A stretch of DNA of 64,000 bases from Fischerella sp. JS2 (GCF_032393985.1 NZ_CP135918.1:1798001-1862000), one strand, 5' to 3'; numbered from the stretch's first letter, positions 28,208 through 38,129 are shown. Numbers and translations: made by a program. Notes: generated by a model from the letters alone, not told the origin.

Positions 28208-28318
28208 AATACAGTTCAGTTAAGATTATTGGTGTGCTTTTTTGATATGTAGAGACGTTGCAATGCAATCTCTGTGCGAGTTTTTTCGTGAGATAAATTC
28301 TCTAATCTGAACTGTATT
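28208..28318. repeat. 111-bp TIR-bearing miniature element
   Basis: Perfect 12-bp terminal inverted repeats AATACAGTTCAG / CTGAACTGTATT bound a non-coding 111-bp unit. It contains an internal AGAGACG-TTGCAATGCAA-TCTCT hairpin of the GTAGAGACG family (compare 43414 and 43546). No transposase. A MITE-like element. Confidence 0.65.
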
Positions 28319-28463
28319 GAACTATATCTCTTTTTCCCCCTGATACTCTGGGAAATTAAGGGGGTAAATCTAACTTGTGTGTACACGTTAGCCCCGATTT
28401 GGGGAGGGTTGGGGAGGGGTCTGATCTATGTGTTGTGTTGCATTCTTTTTTCATATTGGTATA

Positions 28464-28527
28464 ACCTCATCCCGTCCTAGCGGACACCCCTCTGTTGCGG
28501 GTTCACCAGAGGGATAGGGGGTGAGGT
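28464..28527. repeat. dispersed CCTCACCCC palindrome, loop orientation 2
   Basis: Arms ACCTCATCCC and GGGGGTGAGGT enclose CCCCTCTGTTGCGGGTTCAC followed by CAGAGGG. The inner segment is the reverse complement of the inner segment at 25095-25152, as if the loop had flipped. Confidence 0.7.
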
Positions 28528-28701
28528 TTGTTCATGCTTGGTGGTGAAACTTAACACCAACCTACTGTAGGGGAGGGTTTAGCTACAATTCAGGTCGGCA
28601 ATACTCTTAAAATATCTATAAAAACCCGCCCTTACCAACAACCCATAAAATACGAATTTTACGCAATACTGGTACAAGAACTTTTGCACACAATAAGAAA
28701 A

Positions 28702-30183
28702 ATGGAAATTATACCTAGTAATATCCCGATTTTAGAGTGGACTGGAGATGGTCTGGCTGTAGGATTATTTGAAGATAACACAGAGCTAACTGGCGAACTG
28801 GCGAGTTTAGATGAGAAATTTGCAGGGTATATAAAAGAACTAATTGCCGAAGAGGAATTTCAGGGAAAAGTCGGTAGCACTGCTGTCACAAGATTAGCCA
28901 ATGGTAGCCCAGTTCGTAAAATTATTTTGGTAGGTTTAGGAAAACCAGATGCATTGAAATTGGATAGTCTGCGCCGTGCAGCAGCTGCGATCGCTCGCCA
29001 AGCCAAAAAGCAAAAATGTAAAACTCTGGGGATTAGTTTACCTGTTTGGAATAACGACCCTGCCCAAACTGCCCAAGCCTTAGCTGAAGGCGTACAATTG
29101 GCATTATACCAAGATAATCGCTTTAAATCAGAACCTGAGGATAAAGGGCCACAAGTAGAAACAGTAGAATTACTAGGACTGAGTGGACAAGAAACAGCGA
29201 TCGCTCGCGCTAAGCAAATTAGTTCTGGGGTAATTTTGGCAAGGCAACTGGTAGCGGCCCCTGCAAACGAAGTCACACCAATTACAATGGCAGAAACCGC
29301 AATGGCGATCGCTTCCGAAGCCGGAATGCATATAGAAATTCTGGAACAGGAAGACTGTGAGAAGTTGGGTATGGGTGCGTTTTTGGGAGTCGCCAAAGCA
29401 TCTGATTTGCCACCAAAATTTATTCACCTCACCTACAAACCAGAAGGTACACCCAAACGCAAGCTAGCAATTATTGGTAAAGGCTTAACCTTTGATTCTG
29501 GCGGACTCAACATCAAAGGTGCAGGTAGCGGCATCGAAAATATGAAAATAGATATGGGCGGTGCAGCAGCGACTTTTGGTGCAGCCAAGGCTATTGGTCA
29601 ACTCAAGCCAGATATAGAAGTTCACTTTATCTCCGCCGTCACCGAGAACATGATTAGCGGTCATGCCATGCACCCTGGCGATATTCTCAAAGCCTCTAAC
29701 GGTAAAACCATAGAAGTTAATAACACCGATGCAGAAGGACGTTTAACTCTAGCCGATGCTTTGGTGTTTGCTGATAAACTCGGAGTTGATGCGATCGTTG
29801 ATTTAGCAACTCTCACTGGTGCTTGTGTGATTGCTTTAGGTGATGATATTGCTGGTTTATTTACTCCTGATGATAGTTTGGCTAAAGAGTTAGAAACAGC
29901 AGCCCAGAGTGCAGGCGAAAAAATTTGGCGACTGCCAATGGAAGAAAAGTATTTTGAGGGAATGAAGTCTGGAATTGCGGACATGAAAAACACAGGCCCT
30001 CGTCCTGGTGGTTCGATCACTGCTGCTTTGTTCTTAAAACAATTCGTCAAAGATACTGCGGCTTGGGCACACTTAGATGTCGCTGGGCCTGTTTGGACAG
30101 ATAAAGAAAACGGCTATAACGGGCCTGGCGCGACTGGCTTTGGTGTTCGCACCCTTGTAAATTGGGTGTTAAGTTATTCGTAA
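28702..30183 (+). CDS. pepA: leucyl aminopeptidase
   Basis: M17 family leucine aminopeptidase, a hexameric dizinc/manganese exopeptidase removing N-terminal residues from peptides in the cytosol. The 493-residue protein has the N-terminal macro-like domain (1-170) and the catalytic domain with [15 protein letters not shown] (metal-binding Asp/Lys), [13 protein letters not shown] and the family signature [15 protein letters not shown]. The frame is open from a TTG at 28684; the ATG at 28702 gives [10 protein letters not shown], a normal start. Nothing nearby suggests a special substrate. Confidence 0.95.
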   Translation: MEIIPSNIPILEWTGDGLAVGLFEDNTELTGELASLDEKFAGYIKELIAEEEFQGKVGSTAVTRLANGSPVRKIILVGLGKPDALKLDSLRRAAAAIARQAKKQKCKTLGISLPVWNNDPAQTAQALAEGVQLALYQDNRFKSEPEDKGPQVETVELLGLSGQETAIARAKQISSGVILARQLVAAPANEVTPITMAETAMAIASEAGMHIEILEQEDCEKLGMGAFLGVAKASDLPPKFIHLTYKPEGTPKRKLAIIGKGLTFDSGGLNIKGAGSGIENMKIDMGGAAATFGAAKAIGQLKPDIEVHFISAVTENMISGHAMHPGDILKASNGKTIEVNNTDAEGRLTLADALVFADKLGVDAIVDLATLTGACVIALGDDIAGLFTPDDSLAKELETAAQSAGEKIWRLPMEEKYFEGMKSGIADMKNTGPRPGGSITAALFLKQFVKDTAAWAHLDVAGPVWTDKENGYNGPGATGFGVRTLVNWVLSYS

Positions 30184-30658
30184 ATCAACCATCCTTTTTA
30201 GAGAATGGTATTATACCTAAGCATCTGATTGCAGAAGGCTGAAGGGTCGATTAGCTGGGGATTGGAACCCCAACCAATCGTAGACACCGTTGAGACGGTG
30301 GGGTTTTAGACCCCTGTGGCGATCGCTAAAAGGCTTGACCGAAGAAAGGCAGAGGGCAGAGGGCAGAAGGCAGCTATGTAAGAGATTCAAGGGTGTGCCT
30401 GATGCCACAAGGGTCACAAGCCCCTAAATTCATTTATGAAAAAATAAGAAAATATGTATTTCGAGACGCAAAGCGCAAGAAATACTACGTCCTTGCTAAA
30501 TCCCTTAAATTTATTTATAGAGATTCCTTCTGCATAGCTGCCTACCTACGGAAGCCGCTCCGCGTCTACGTACTTTTGCCTTCTAAAAAAAGATATAATT
30601 TATACCTTCTGCCTTCTGCCTTTTTTTGTCATACCAATCGGGAACTGGAGTAAGCGTT
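30184..30658. other. intergenic region with dispersed repeats
   Basis: No gene is supported. There is a hairpin GGGGATTGGAACCCC near 30260 with a flanking GATTAGCTG...CAACCAATC arm, a GGCAGAGGGCAGAAGGCAG short tandem repeat near 30350, its complement near 30600, and CGGAAGCCGCTCCGCGTCTACG near 30549. An 86-codon open frame crosses these repeats and is judged spurious. Confidence 0.5.
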
Positions 30659-30893
30659 GTGGGAGGAAGTAAGTATCAGCCACTTTTAGAATATCCTTAA
30701 AGAAGTGATTGCTCTGAAATCACCCTTTCTTTCACAGAAATTGAACAATTGATTAATAACACCCTACCCAACTCAGGCAGAAAAGAACGTCGCTGGTGGG
30801 GAAATCGCATCACAGGCTTGCCCCAAGCCTCAGCTTGGATGAAGGCAGGGTACGTAAGTAGAACTTAACCTAGAAGCAGAAACTGTCAAATAG
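30659..30893 (+). pseudogene. broken small gene resembling the DUF7662 family
   Basis: Reading from a GTG at 30659: GGSKYQPLLEYP, a TAA stop (30698-30700), then RSDCSEITLSFTEIEQLI and NNTLPNSGRKERRWWGNRIT, then QASAWMKAGYV. After that one extra base moves the frame, and VELNLEAETVK ends at a TAG (30891-30893). The pattern F-x-x-I-E, LP-x-S-x-R, WW-x-N and AWMKAGY is that of short DUF7662-type proteins of unknown function, often found as stand-alone small ORFs. One nonsense codon plus one frameshift mean about 77 codons of a formerly intact gene. Confidence 0.65.
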
Positions 30894-31264
30894 AATCATG
30901 AGGGTGGATGGAAAAATACTCTAAAGAATCTTCGTTTCATTGTCCAACCACTCTTTCTAATTTGGTTGATTTATCCCTAGTTAGATATTTTTCCCAATTC
31001 TGATTTATTGCTGAGATTCAATCACTTAATTTGTGCAATGAATCAATTGAAACCTTTTTATGCTTCTGGATAATTTCATTGATTTCCTACTTGTTTAATT
31101 CGGAAAGAGACAAAAAAGAGTTACAGCAGATTTCAAGTTTGTGAGTACACAATACCCTACCCGCGCTATCGCGCACCCTCCCCGCTTGTGGGGAGGGTTA
31201 GGGAGAGATGTACTCTATTTAATTGCAAAATGCTGTAAATTGTTGATCTGGGAAATCCCGTTAT
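30894..31264. other. intergenic region with palindrome
   Basis: 371 bp without a gene. ACCCTCCCC (31175-31183) and GGGGAGGGT (31190-31198) form a perfect 9-bp stem downstream of the peroxiredoxin stop on the minus strand; it is one more dispersed GC-rich palindrome and might stop or stabilise that transcript. The rest shows nothing recognisable. Confidence 0.5.
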
Positions 31265-31864
31265 CTAGACAGCAGCAAAGTAAACTTTGGACTTGACAGG
31301 GTCGGGAATCATTGTCTGATCCCCAGGCTGCCAACCAGCAGGACAAACTTCATCCGGGTGAGATTGTACGTACTGAATAGCTTGTAGTGTCCGCAGAGTT
31401 TCATCTACGTTACGACCGAAGGCGAGGTTGTTGATGGTCGCGTGTTGAATAACACCATCTTTGTCAATAATGAACAGACCACGCAAAGCTATGCCAGCTG
31501 CTGGATCTAGGACGTTGTAAGCAGTGCTAATCTCTTTCTTAATGTCGGACACAAGGGGATAGTTAAGATCACCAACACCTCCAGACTTGCGATCGGTCTG
31601 AATCCATGCTAGGTGTGAAAATTCGCTATCAACGGACACACCGAGGATTTCTGTGTTAATCTTTTTAAATTCTTCGTAGCGATCGCTAAAAGCTATGATT
31701 TCTGTTGGACAAACAAAGGTAAAGTCTAGGGGATAGAAAAACAAAACTACATACTTACCGCGATAGTCGGAAAGTTTTATTGTTTTAAATTCTTGATCCA
31801 CCACAGCAGTTGCTGTAAAGTCAGGAGCTGATTGACCAACACGGAGGCATCCTTCTGTAGACAT
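31265..31864 (-). CDS. typical 2-Cys peroxiredoxin
   Basis: Thiol peroxidase of the AhpC/Prx1 type that reduces hydrogen peroxide and organic peroxides with electrons from thioredoxin. The 199-residue protein carries the peroxidatic site [13 protein letters not shown] (Cys52) and the resolving site [10 protein letters not shown] (Cys near 174). The ATG at 31864 has GGAG 8 nt upstream. Reductant is probably a thioredoxin, such as that at 18601. The [13 protein letters not shown] and downstream C-terminal segments suggest the eukaryote-like, over-oxidation-sensitive arrangement, but this would need an alignment. Confidence 0.94.
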   Translation of the reverse strand: MSTEGCLRVGQSAPDFTATAVVDQEFKTIKLSDYRGKYVVLFFYPLDFTFVCPTEIIAFSDRYEEFKKINTEILGVSVDSEFSHLAWIQTDRKSGGVGDLNYPLVSDIKKEISTAYNVLDPAAGIALRGLFIIDKDGVIQHATINNLAFGRNVDETLRTLQAIQYVQSHPDEVCPAGWQPGDQTMIPDPVKSKVYFAAV

Positions 31865-32125
31865 ATACTAATTCTCCTTGGAAATTATTTTCGTCTAGTA
31901 GTCCGCCAAAGTTTTTTTGGCGGATGGGAAAAGAACATTGGTAATGAGGATTTTTACCCTCTAACCTTTAGCCTTTACCCGACCAATACCCTAAATTTTG
32001 GGTTGGCTAAGTACTAGCTGCCCGCTCATTTTAGGTGTACAGGTAATACTTACCTGTCTACGTCCTGACAGCTTAATTACGAACTGTTACAACTATATCA
32101 TACTCATAACGATTTTGAGTAGCAA

Positions 32126-34255
32126 ATGGCCGATTTAGATACAAGAGAATGGTTGCTCACAAATGGCTTGGGAAGTTTTGCCAGTGGTACGGTTTCTGAT
32201 GTCCGCACTCGTACTTATCATGGTTGGTTATTTGCTGTGACTAACTCGCCTTATAGACGCACCCTACTGTTTTCGCATCTCGAAGCTAGCCTGGAACTAC
32301 CAAAGCAAGTTATAGCATTGGGGACAAATTTTTGGGGTAGTGGTCAGATTGATCCAACAGGTTACGAACTGCTACGTCATTTTGATATTAATCCAGTTCC
32401 CAAATGGGTGTGGGGTGAAGATGACTGGCAATTAACAAGACAGTTGGTGATGCCCCACGGTTGGGGAGAAGATAGGGAGGTGGGGAGATGGGGCGATGGG
32501 GAGAAAAACTTTACCCCATCTTGTAATCGCCTTTTAATTCAATATCGTTATGAAGGTAAGGATGAGGGCATTTTGAGATTGCGACTGTTGATCGCTGAGC
32601 GCGATTTTCACGACCAGCAAAAAGCCACTCCACAGTTACAGTTCTCACAATTATTAGGTCAGGAACAAGTCTGTTTGCAAGGGATAAATTCAGGAGTGTT
32701 TGGCACACCTTGGCACTTGCGTTGGACACGAGGTAATTATCAACCAGACGGATTTTGGTATTGGAATTACCATTTACCAGAAGAGACACGGCGAGGATTG
32801 AGCGATCGCGAAGATCTTTACAGTCCTGGTTATTTAACAGTTACGCTTTTACCAGGAGATGTGGTCACTCTAGAAGCCAAGGTGGGTTTTCCCGATCTTT
32901 TACAAAGCCCCCTCACTGACGATACCTTTGTAGAAGTTGTGGAGGCAGAACAAGAACGACTCTCTTTAATTTTTGGATGGGAACAGGAAGAAATGGAGAG
33001 ATTGGGAGATTGGGAACTCAGGGCCCCCACTCCCCAAAGGGAGTGGGGATTAGAGGCAATGGGAAGGTGGGGAGAAAAAAGCACCCCATCATCTTTCCCT
33101 ATTTGGCAGCAATTACTAAGGGCAAGCGATCAGTTTGTTGTTTCCCGCTTCTGTACTGCTGAACCGACTGTAATAGCTGGCTATCATTGGTTTAATGACA
33201 GGGGACGTGATACTTTGATAGCTTTACCAGGTTTAGCGTTGCGGACTCAACGGTTTGACTTAGCAAAAGAAGTTTTACAGAGTCTTGGACGTTACTGTCG
33301 CCACGGTTTGATCCCCAATATATTTCCTAGTCTAGAAAATGAACCGATTTACAATAGCATTGATACGGCTCTGTGGTGGATTGAAACTTTAGGACTATAC
33401 CTAGAAGCGACACAAGACTGGTTGTTTTTAGCAGAACAATACTCAGTGATACAGCAAATTTATAAAGCCTTCATTGGTGGTACACGCTACAACATTCAAG
33501 TAGATTCTACAGATGGTTTAATTGGTTGGGATGCTCGTGGTGTTGCTCTAACTTGGATGGATGCAGTTGTTGATGGACAACCTGTAACACCCCGTCGTGG
33601 CAAGCCAGTCGAAATTAACGCTCTATGGTACTCAGCTTTATGCTGGGCTTCTCGGTGGGCAGAAATCTTGAGTGAGCAAGAAGTTGTCGCCGAACCAAGT
33701 CGTTTCGCTAAACAGGCCCGACGTTATAGCCAGCAAGCCCAACAAGTAAAAGACTCACTCCAACAGTTCTGGAATTCCCAGCTGGGCTACTTATACGACA
33801 CTATAGAACCAGACGATCATCGTAACTCTCAGGTTCGTCCAAATGCCGTGATCGCGCTTTCCCTCTCGCATTGCGCCTTTTCTATTCAACAGGGGCGTCA
33901 GATATTACAGTTAGCGACTAAACGCTTACTCACACCCTATGGTCTTCGTACTCTGGACCCAGGTGATCCAGAGTACTATGGCAAATATATGGGTAATCCA
34001 CAACAGCGCGATCGCTCTTATCATCAAGGTACTGTTTGGTGTTGGCTCATTGGCCCTTTTATCCGAGCTTGGAAACGTTTTTATGCTACAGAACCTTTGC
34101 CCTTAGACTGGCAACCTCTGCTAGAACACTTTCTGGCTGACGGCTGCCTTGGCTCAATTTCGGAAATTTTTGATGGTGATGAGCCACACATACCCAGAGG
34201 TGTGATCGCTCAAGCGTGGTCAGTTGCTGAGGTACTCCGCCAGCTTGGGAATTGA
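32126..34255 (+). CDS. glycogen debranching enzyme, amylo-alpha-1,6-glucosidase family
   Basis: 709-residue protein with the bacterial GDE N-terminal beta-sandwich (about 1-270; EWLLTNGLGSFASGTVSD, RTRTYHGWLFA) and the GH133-like (alpha/alpha)6 catalytic barrel (about 330-705; FNDRGRDTLIALPGLAL, then YNSIDTALWWIE, then SEIFDGDEPHIPRG). It should hydrolyse alpha-1,6 branches in glycogen. Two stretches are absent from typical relatives and look like inserted repeats: near residues 115-131 (VGRWGDGEKN) and near 289-322 (MERLGDWELRAPTPQREWG...MGRWGEKSTPS). Both come from ggggagatgggg-type DNA. The gene stands alone; a convergent tRNA follows. Confidence 0.92.
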   Translation: MADLDTREWLLTNGLGSFASGTVSDVRTRTYHGWLFAVTNSPYRRTLLFSHLEASLELPKQVIALGTNFWGSGQIDPTGYELLRHFDINPVPKWVWGEDDWQLTRQLVMPHGWGEDREVGRWGDGEKNFTPSCNRLLIQYRYEGKDEGILRLRLLIAERDFHDQQKATPQLQFSQLLGQEQVCLQGINSGVFGTPWHLRWTRGNYQPDGFWYWNYHLPEETRRGLSDREDLYSPGYLTVTLLPGDVVTLEAKVGFPDLLQSPLTDDTFVEVVEAEQERLSLIFGWEQEEMERLGDWELRAPTPQREWGLEAMGRWGEKSTPSSFPIWQQLLRASDQFVVSRFCTAEPTVIAGYHWFNDRGRDTLIALPGLALRTQRFDLAKEVLQSLGRYCRHGLIPNIFPSLENEPIYNSIDTALWWIETLGLYLEATQDWLFLAEQYSVIQQIYKAFIGGTRYNIQVDSTDGLIGWDARGVALTWMDAVVDGQPVTPRRGKPVEINALWYSALCWASRWAEILSEQEVVAEPSRFAKQARRYSQQAQQVKDSLQQFWNSQLGYLYDTIEPDDHRNSQVRPNAVIALSLSHCAFSIQQGRQILQLATKRLLTPYGLRTLDPGDPEYYGKYMGNPQQRDRSYHQGTVWCWLIGPFIRAWKRFYATEPLPLDWQPLLEHFLADGCLGSISEIFDGDEPHIPRGVIAQAWSVAEVLRQLGN

Positions 34256-34277
34256 AAATTGGTATTTTGATCTTTAA

Positions 34278-34351
34278 TGGCTCAGGTGTGATTCGAACAC
34301 ACGACCTAGGGCTTATGAGTCCCCCGCTCTAACCTACTGAGCTACTGAGCC
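34278..34351 (-). tRNA. tRNA-Met (CAT), elongator type
   Basis: 74-nt gene folding into a cloverleaf: acceptor GGCTCAG/CTGAGCC with discriminator A, D-arm GCTC/GAGC, anticodon loop CTCATAA with CAT at 34317-34315, and T-arm GTGTG-TTCGAAT-CACAC. The fully paired G1-C72 acceptor end argues for elongator Met rather than initiator. No CCA is encoded. It lies between the debranching-enzyme gene and the M23 peptidase gene. Confidence 0.95.
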
Positions 34352-34603
34352 AAACTTTTCTCACCGATTTTTAAATATAGCATACTAGTTTTGTGATGGC
34401 TAGTCTTAGCATAGCTAGAAATGTTGCAAATTTTGTTGCTTGTTGGTAGTCAATACTTCTCGGATATCTGACTTGTGGTCTGGAAAAAGGGTAAGGGAAA
34501 AGATTTGAATTTACCTTTTTCCCCTTTCCCCTTTAATCGAAAAGTATTGTGTTGCTCGTTTAGTGTTAGCAATCACCAAACAATAAACAACTAGCACCAA
34601 AAA

Positions 34604-36916
34604 CTATATGCGTTGTTGTGGTGGCAAGAAGGCCATAGGATTGACTGCGCCTTTACCAGTTGGATGAATTTCAAAATGACTGTGGGGCCCGGTGCTGAAG
34701 CCAGTACTACCCATTGCAGCAATCATTTCACCTTGGTTTACTCGTTGACCAACACGTACTAAAACCTTGCTGTTGTGACCGTAACGAGTCAAACTGCCAT
34801 CAGCATGGCGGATATCGACAACGTTACCATAGCCGCCGTTATTCCAACCAGCTTTTTCTACTACGCCACCAGAGGAAGCATAAATCGGTGTACCAGTTCC
34901 GTTAGCGATGTCAATTCCTTTGTGCATCCGTCCCCAGCGCCAACCATACCCAGAGGTGAGGACTCCTTTAGCTGGCCAAATATAGCCTTTAGCTGTAGGT
35001 GTGATTTCTTCAATTGGCTTAGGCAGGTATGTATCAACTGCTGCCAATGGTGGTAATTCTGGGGAAACTTGAGTTCCTCGCTTAGCATTAAAAGACTGAG
35101 GTACATCGCCACCCATACCAGGTGTTGCTACCTTCTGATTTTGATTAGCAGCAAATTCTGGATTGATCGGTTCTTTATTCTGTCTAGTGGTAGTATAGGT
35201 TGATACCCTTGGTCTGGGAACAGGGATTGATACTGCTAGGGGATTAGCTTTACTAGCTGAGGTTGATACTACTACGTTGCTAGTAGGTCTAGAAACAGGA
35301 ATTGGGATCGCGACATTATTGGGTTGGGTAATAGGAATTTGTACAGCAGTGTTATTGCTAACTTCCTCTACCACAGCTGTATTGCCAGACTGTTGAGCCC
35401 GGTATTTTGCTCGTAATCTTTCAATTTCTGCTTTTAAGCTGTTTAAACGTGGATTTGTGTTTTTAGCATTCTTTGATTTGGTTGCATCTTGTTTCCTAGC
35501 CAGCTGCATTTCGGTAATCGCTGTTGGGATGGGAGTATCACCACCCATACCATAGGCATTTTCTGTGGCAGGAACAGTTGCTGTTTTATTAGTATTTGTC
35601 GTTGAATCAGTGGAATTATATTCTGTGTTAACTGTATTGGTTTGAATTTGGTTGTTTAAGGGTGATGACCCAATTCCAGAAGTGCTTGGATTAGCAACAA
35701 CTGAATTAGGGCTAGTATTGGCAACTTTAGAATTATGACTCAATTCAAAAGCACTGGGGTTAATTGCTACTGGTGCTGAGGTGGCTGTTTTGTCTACCTC
35801 ATTAGTAGGGATATTCAGCTTTTGATTGATTTTGAGTTGGTTAGGATTATTAAGTTGATTTGCCTTAGCTAGTTCTGATACTGATGTACCATAAGCGCGT
35901 GCGATCGCAGCTAATGTATCCCCTGGTTTGACTTCATAGGTAGCGCTAGCTGATGAGGTGACGACTTTTGCTGTTGCTACTGTTGATGTAATAACTGGGG
36001 TGGTAACTGTTGGTGTTGCAGCTGTTGTGGGTACATTCACTACATTTTTTTGCTTCAACCTAGACACCAGGCTAGCTTGGCTGTCATCGCTACTAGTTTG
36101 TGACTGTTGTGACTGTACTGTAAAAGCGCTGCTTGTGTTTGTCTGTGAAGTTTGATTAACAACTGCTGATGTTGGTTGAGTTTGATTTGTGACAACTTTG
36201 GGTAATTCTGTAGTTCTCTGAGATCGCAGTTGTGCCAGACTAGCTCTTAAACGGTCTGATTTTTCCTGTAAGCGGTAGAGTGCAAATTCCTGCTGCGCTT
36301 TCAGTTGGGCATTTACTTCGCTGTTAACTGTATTATCTTCTACTACTGTTTGCGGTTGAGCAGCAAAAGATGTGGTTTGATTGCTGGTTACTCCATAGCC
36401 ATTAGATAGTGTTTGTATAGGTGTTTGTGTATTGGTGTTACCACTAGGAACACTCAGCCCGTTTGCTATTGGAGCTTTGGTTGGTACTACAACTGGCGCC
36501 TGAGTTGGCACAGTTATTCCATTTGTGACAACCTGCCATTTTGCCCTAAGCCCAGGCAGCTGTGAAATTGCTGTTGGTTCAACTAAAACAGGATTTTCAG
36601 GCTGACTCACTGATGATTTGGTCTCGGACTCTAAATGATTTGTACGAGCAATTTTTAATTTTGCATCAGCAGTAGCAGGAAGTGTTGAGGCTGTATTTTG
36701 ATTGCCTACTGGTTCCGCAGCAAGGGCTTGATCGCTTTGTCGAGTCACCAAAAGGCTAGTCGCCCCCATTGAGATTGCCAAACCAATCATGGCGGCTTTT
36801 GTTGGTACCAGGCGGTGGATATGTGAGTTAACTGGATTTTGCTGTTCCACCGGTACTTCCTCGCTTTGGGTGTTTTCTAACACAGCCTTCTCTCTTTTTT
36901 TCAATGCTCGTTTCAA
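34604..36916 (-). CDS. LysM and M23 peptidase-domain cell-wall protein
   Basis: A 770-residue envelope protein of the NlpD/EnvC-like group. A basic N-terminus and one hydrophobic segment (about 40-66) would anchor or export it. Coiled-coil segments flank a LysM domain (about 330-375, YEVKPGDTLAAIARAYGTS) in long Ser/Thr/Asn/Val-rich linkers. The C-terminal M23/LytM domain (about 650-765) has the zinc ligands HKGIDIA and HSHFEI, so it may be an active endopeptidase. The start is a TTG at 36916 with a perfect AGGAGG 6 nt upstream. Its leader is about 750 bp long and structured (37157-37264). Confidence 0.9.
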   Translation of the reverse strand: MKRALKKREKAVLENTQSEEVPVEQQNPVNSHIHRLVPTKAAMIGLAISMGATSLLVTRQSDQALAAEPVGNQNTASTLPATADAKLKIARTNHLESETKSSVSQPENPVLVEPTAISQLPGLRAKWQVVTNGITVPTQAPVVVPTKAPIANGLSVPSGNTNTQTPIQTLSNGYGVTSNQTTSFAAQPQTVVEDNTVNSEVNAQLKAQQEFALYRLQEKSDRLRASLAQLRSQRTTELPKVVTNQTQPTSAVVNQTSQTNTSSAFTVQSQQSQTSSDDSQASLVSRLKQKNVVNVPTTAATPTVTTPVITSTVATAKVVTSSASATYEVKPGDTLAAIARAYGTSVSELAKANQLNNPNQLKINQKLNIPTNEVDKTATSAPVAINPSAFELSHNSKVANTSPNSVVANPSTSGIGSSPLNNQIQTNTVNTEYNSTDSTTNTNKTATVPATENAYGMGGDTPIPTAITEMQLARKQDATKSKNAKNTNPRLNSLKAEIERLRAKYRAQQSGNTAVVEEVSNNTAVQIPITQPNNVAIPIPVSRPTSNVVVSTSASKANPLAVSIPVPRPRVSTYTTTRQNKEPINPEFAANQNQKVATPGMGGDVPQSFNAKRGTQVSPELPPLAAVDTYLPKPIEEITPTAKGYIWPAKGVLTSGYGWRWGRMHKGIDIANGTGTPIYASSGGVVEKAGWNNGGYGNVVDIRHADGSLTRYGHNSKVLVRVGQRVNQGEMIAAMGSTGFSTGPHSHFEIHPTGKGAVNPMAFLPPQQRI

Positions 36917-37667
36917 AGACGACCTCCTATGAACACTAGCGCTTAACTGACCTCGATAATTTAAAGTCGAGTAGTAGTCAATGATTTAGATCACATTAAA
37001 CAACAGATCAAGATCACACTGAACAGAGATACTTAGGCAAGATTAACTTGCTTCTTTAATTTAGACAAGTTCACATTTCTAAAATTTAGTAAAAAATTAA
37101 TTTTTCTGTAACTTGTCTGTTCACTGCTCATAACCTACAATGTCTTGCTCTTTATAGTTGTCTCAAAGCTTACTGTCGGGACTGACTTGCAAGAGTGAAC
37201 CACCGTCGTAGATAACTTTGATCTTCAAAGGTTTTTCACTCAATCCGTCATCACAACAGGAGACTTTACGCTGATTATTCCCTAAAACACAACCGTACTA
37301 ACTCTCAACGCATGTTTACGCTCCTAAACTCATTTAACGGTTATATATTCGCTCAAATGGTTGATATGACATCACTTCGGTTTTTTTGTTCCTCAAATTA
37401 AAAAAATCAAATTCACGAAAATCTATCGTTCGATTCAGCAAATCTCTCTTTTGCTATATACAAATTTCTTATAGATAATTCTAGCGATTTCTAAGTATTA
37501 TTACTGCTAGTTTGCCAAAATTTCAATAAATTAGTATAGAATTTGACTTTTTTATCAAGACAACTATAGGTGTTCATCTCTAAACTTATGAAAAACATTA
37601 ATTTTTGATTAACTTTAAGGTATTTTTACTTAAAAAGTCAACTTATATACATCGTGTATTCTGTGAT
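36917..37667 (-). promoter_or_regulatory. long structured 5' leader of the LysM/M23 gene
   Basis: 751 bp without a gene. On both strands 37157-37264 folds well: GAGTGAA (37193-37199) with TTCACTC (37235-37241) around a perfect inner hairpin CTTTGA-AGA-TCAAAG (37216-37221 / 37225-37230), a TGAC/GTCA pair, and GTCTC (37160-37164) with GAGAC (37260-37264). LysM/M23 genes are known targets of c-di-AMP (ydaO) riboswitches, and wording such as TCCCGACAGTAAGC and GGGAATAATCAGCGTAAAG is faintly reminiscent, but the match is not good enough to claim it. The promoter could not be placed. Confidence 0.4.
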
Positions 37668-38129
37668 TCATTCTAAGTAACCCAACTGACGACGCGCTTC
37701 AAATAAAGCTACTGCCACACTCACAGAAAGATTCAAACTGCGAACTTTGGGTTGACTCATGGGAATATAGATAGTGGCATCACAACTGCTAATGACTTCT
37801 GGTGGCAAACCTGTAGTTTCACTACCAAACAACAGCCAATCATCAGCTCGATACTGAAAGCTAACATAGTTATAACTACCGCGTACACTGAATCCTAGCC
37901 GTCTTCCTCCTCGTTGCTCATGTAAGGTTTTAAATGCTTCTAGAGATTCGTGATAATGCAGCTTGACATAGGGCCAGTAATCTAGACCAGCTCTTTTGAG
38001 ATAGCGATCGCTAATTTCAAATCCTAAGGGGCCAACCAAGTGTAGTTCTGTACCTGTTGCAGCACAAGTACGAGCAATATTACCTGTATTGGGCGGTATG
38101 AGGGGATTAACTAGAACTACCTGAGGCAT
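37668..38129 (-). CDS. trmL: tRNA (cytidine(34)-2'-O)-methyltransferase
   Basis: SPOUT (SpoU) methyltransferase of 153 residues that methylates the ribose at the wobble position of tRNA-Leu. The trefoil-knot motifs are clear: VNPLIPPNTGNIARTCAATG at the N-terminus, LFGSETTGLPPEV, and IPMSQPKVRSLNLSVSVAVA at the C-terminus. Length is normal. Confidence 0.93.
   Translation of the reverse strand: MPQVVLVNPLIPPNTGNIARTCAATGTELHLVGPLGFEISDRYLKRAGLDYWPYVKLHYHESLEAFKTLHEQRGGRRLGFSVRGSYNYVSFQYRADDWLLFGSETTGLPPEVISSCDATIYIPMSQPKVRSLNLSVSVAVALFEARRQLGYLE

Larger units (their letters stand above)
28110..28701. other. repeat-filled intergenic region
   Basis: 592 bp between two plus-strand genes. It holds a hairpin soon after the upstream stop (GGTAAAGGA/TCCTTTAACC, about 28141-28171), a 111-bp TIR element (28208-28318), a GC-rich segment and a dispersed palindrome (28464-28527). 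No gene seen. Confidence 0.55.

Noticed and set aside
30393-30653. 86-codon plus-strand frame
   Set aside because: Its reading covers short tandem repeats and a palindrome; no family resemblance.
37157-37264. Definite c-di-AMP (ydaO) riboswitch
   Set aside because: Gene context is suggestive, but the conserved core could not be aligned with confidence; kept only as a structured-leader candidate.
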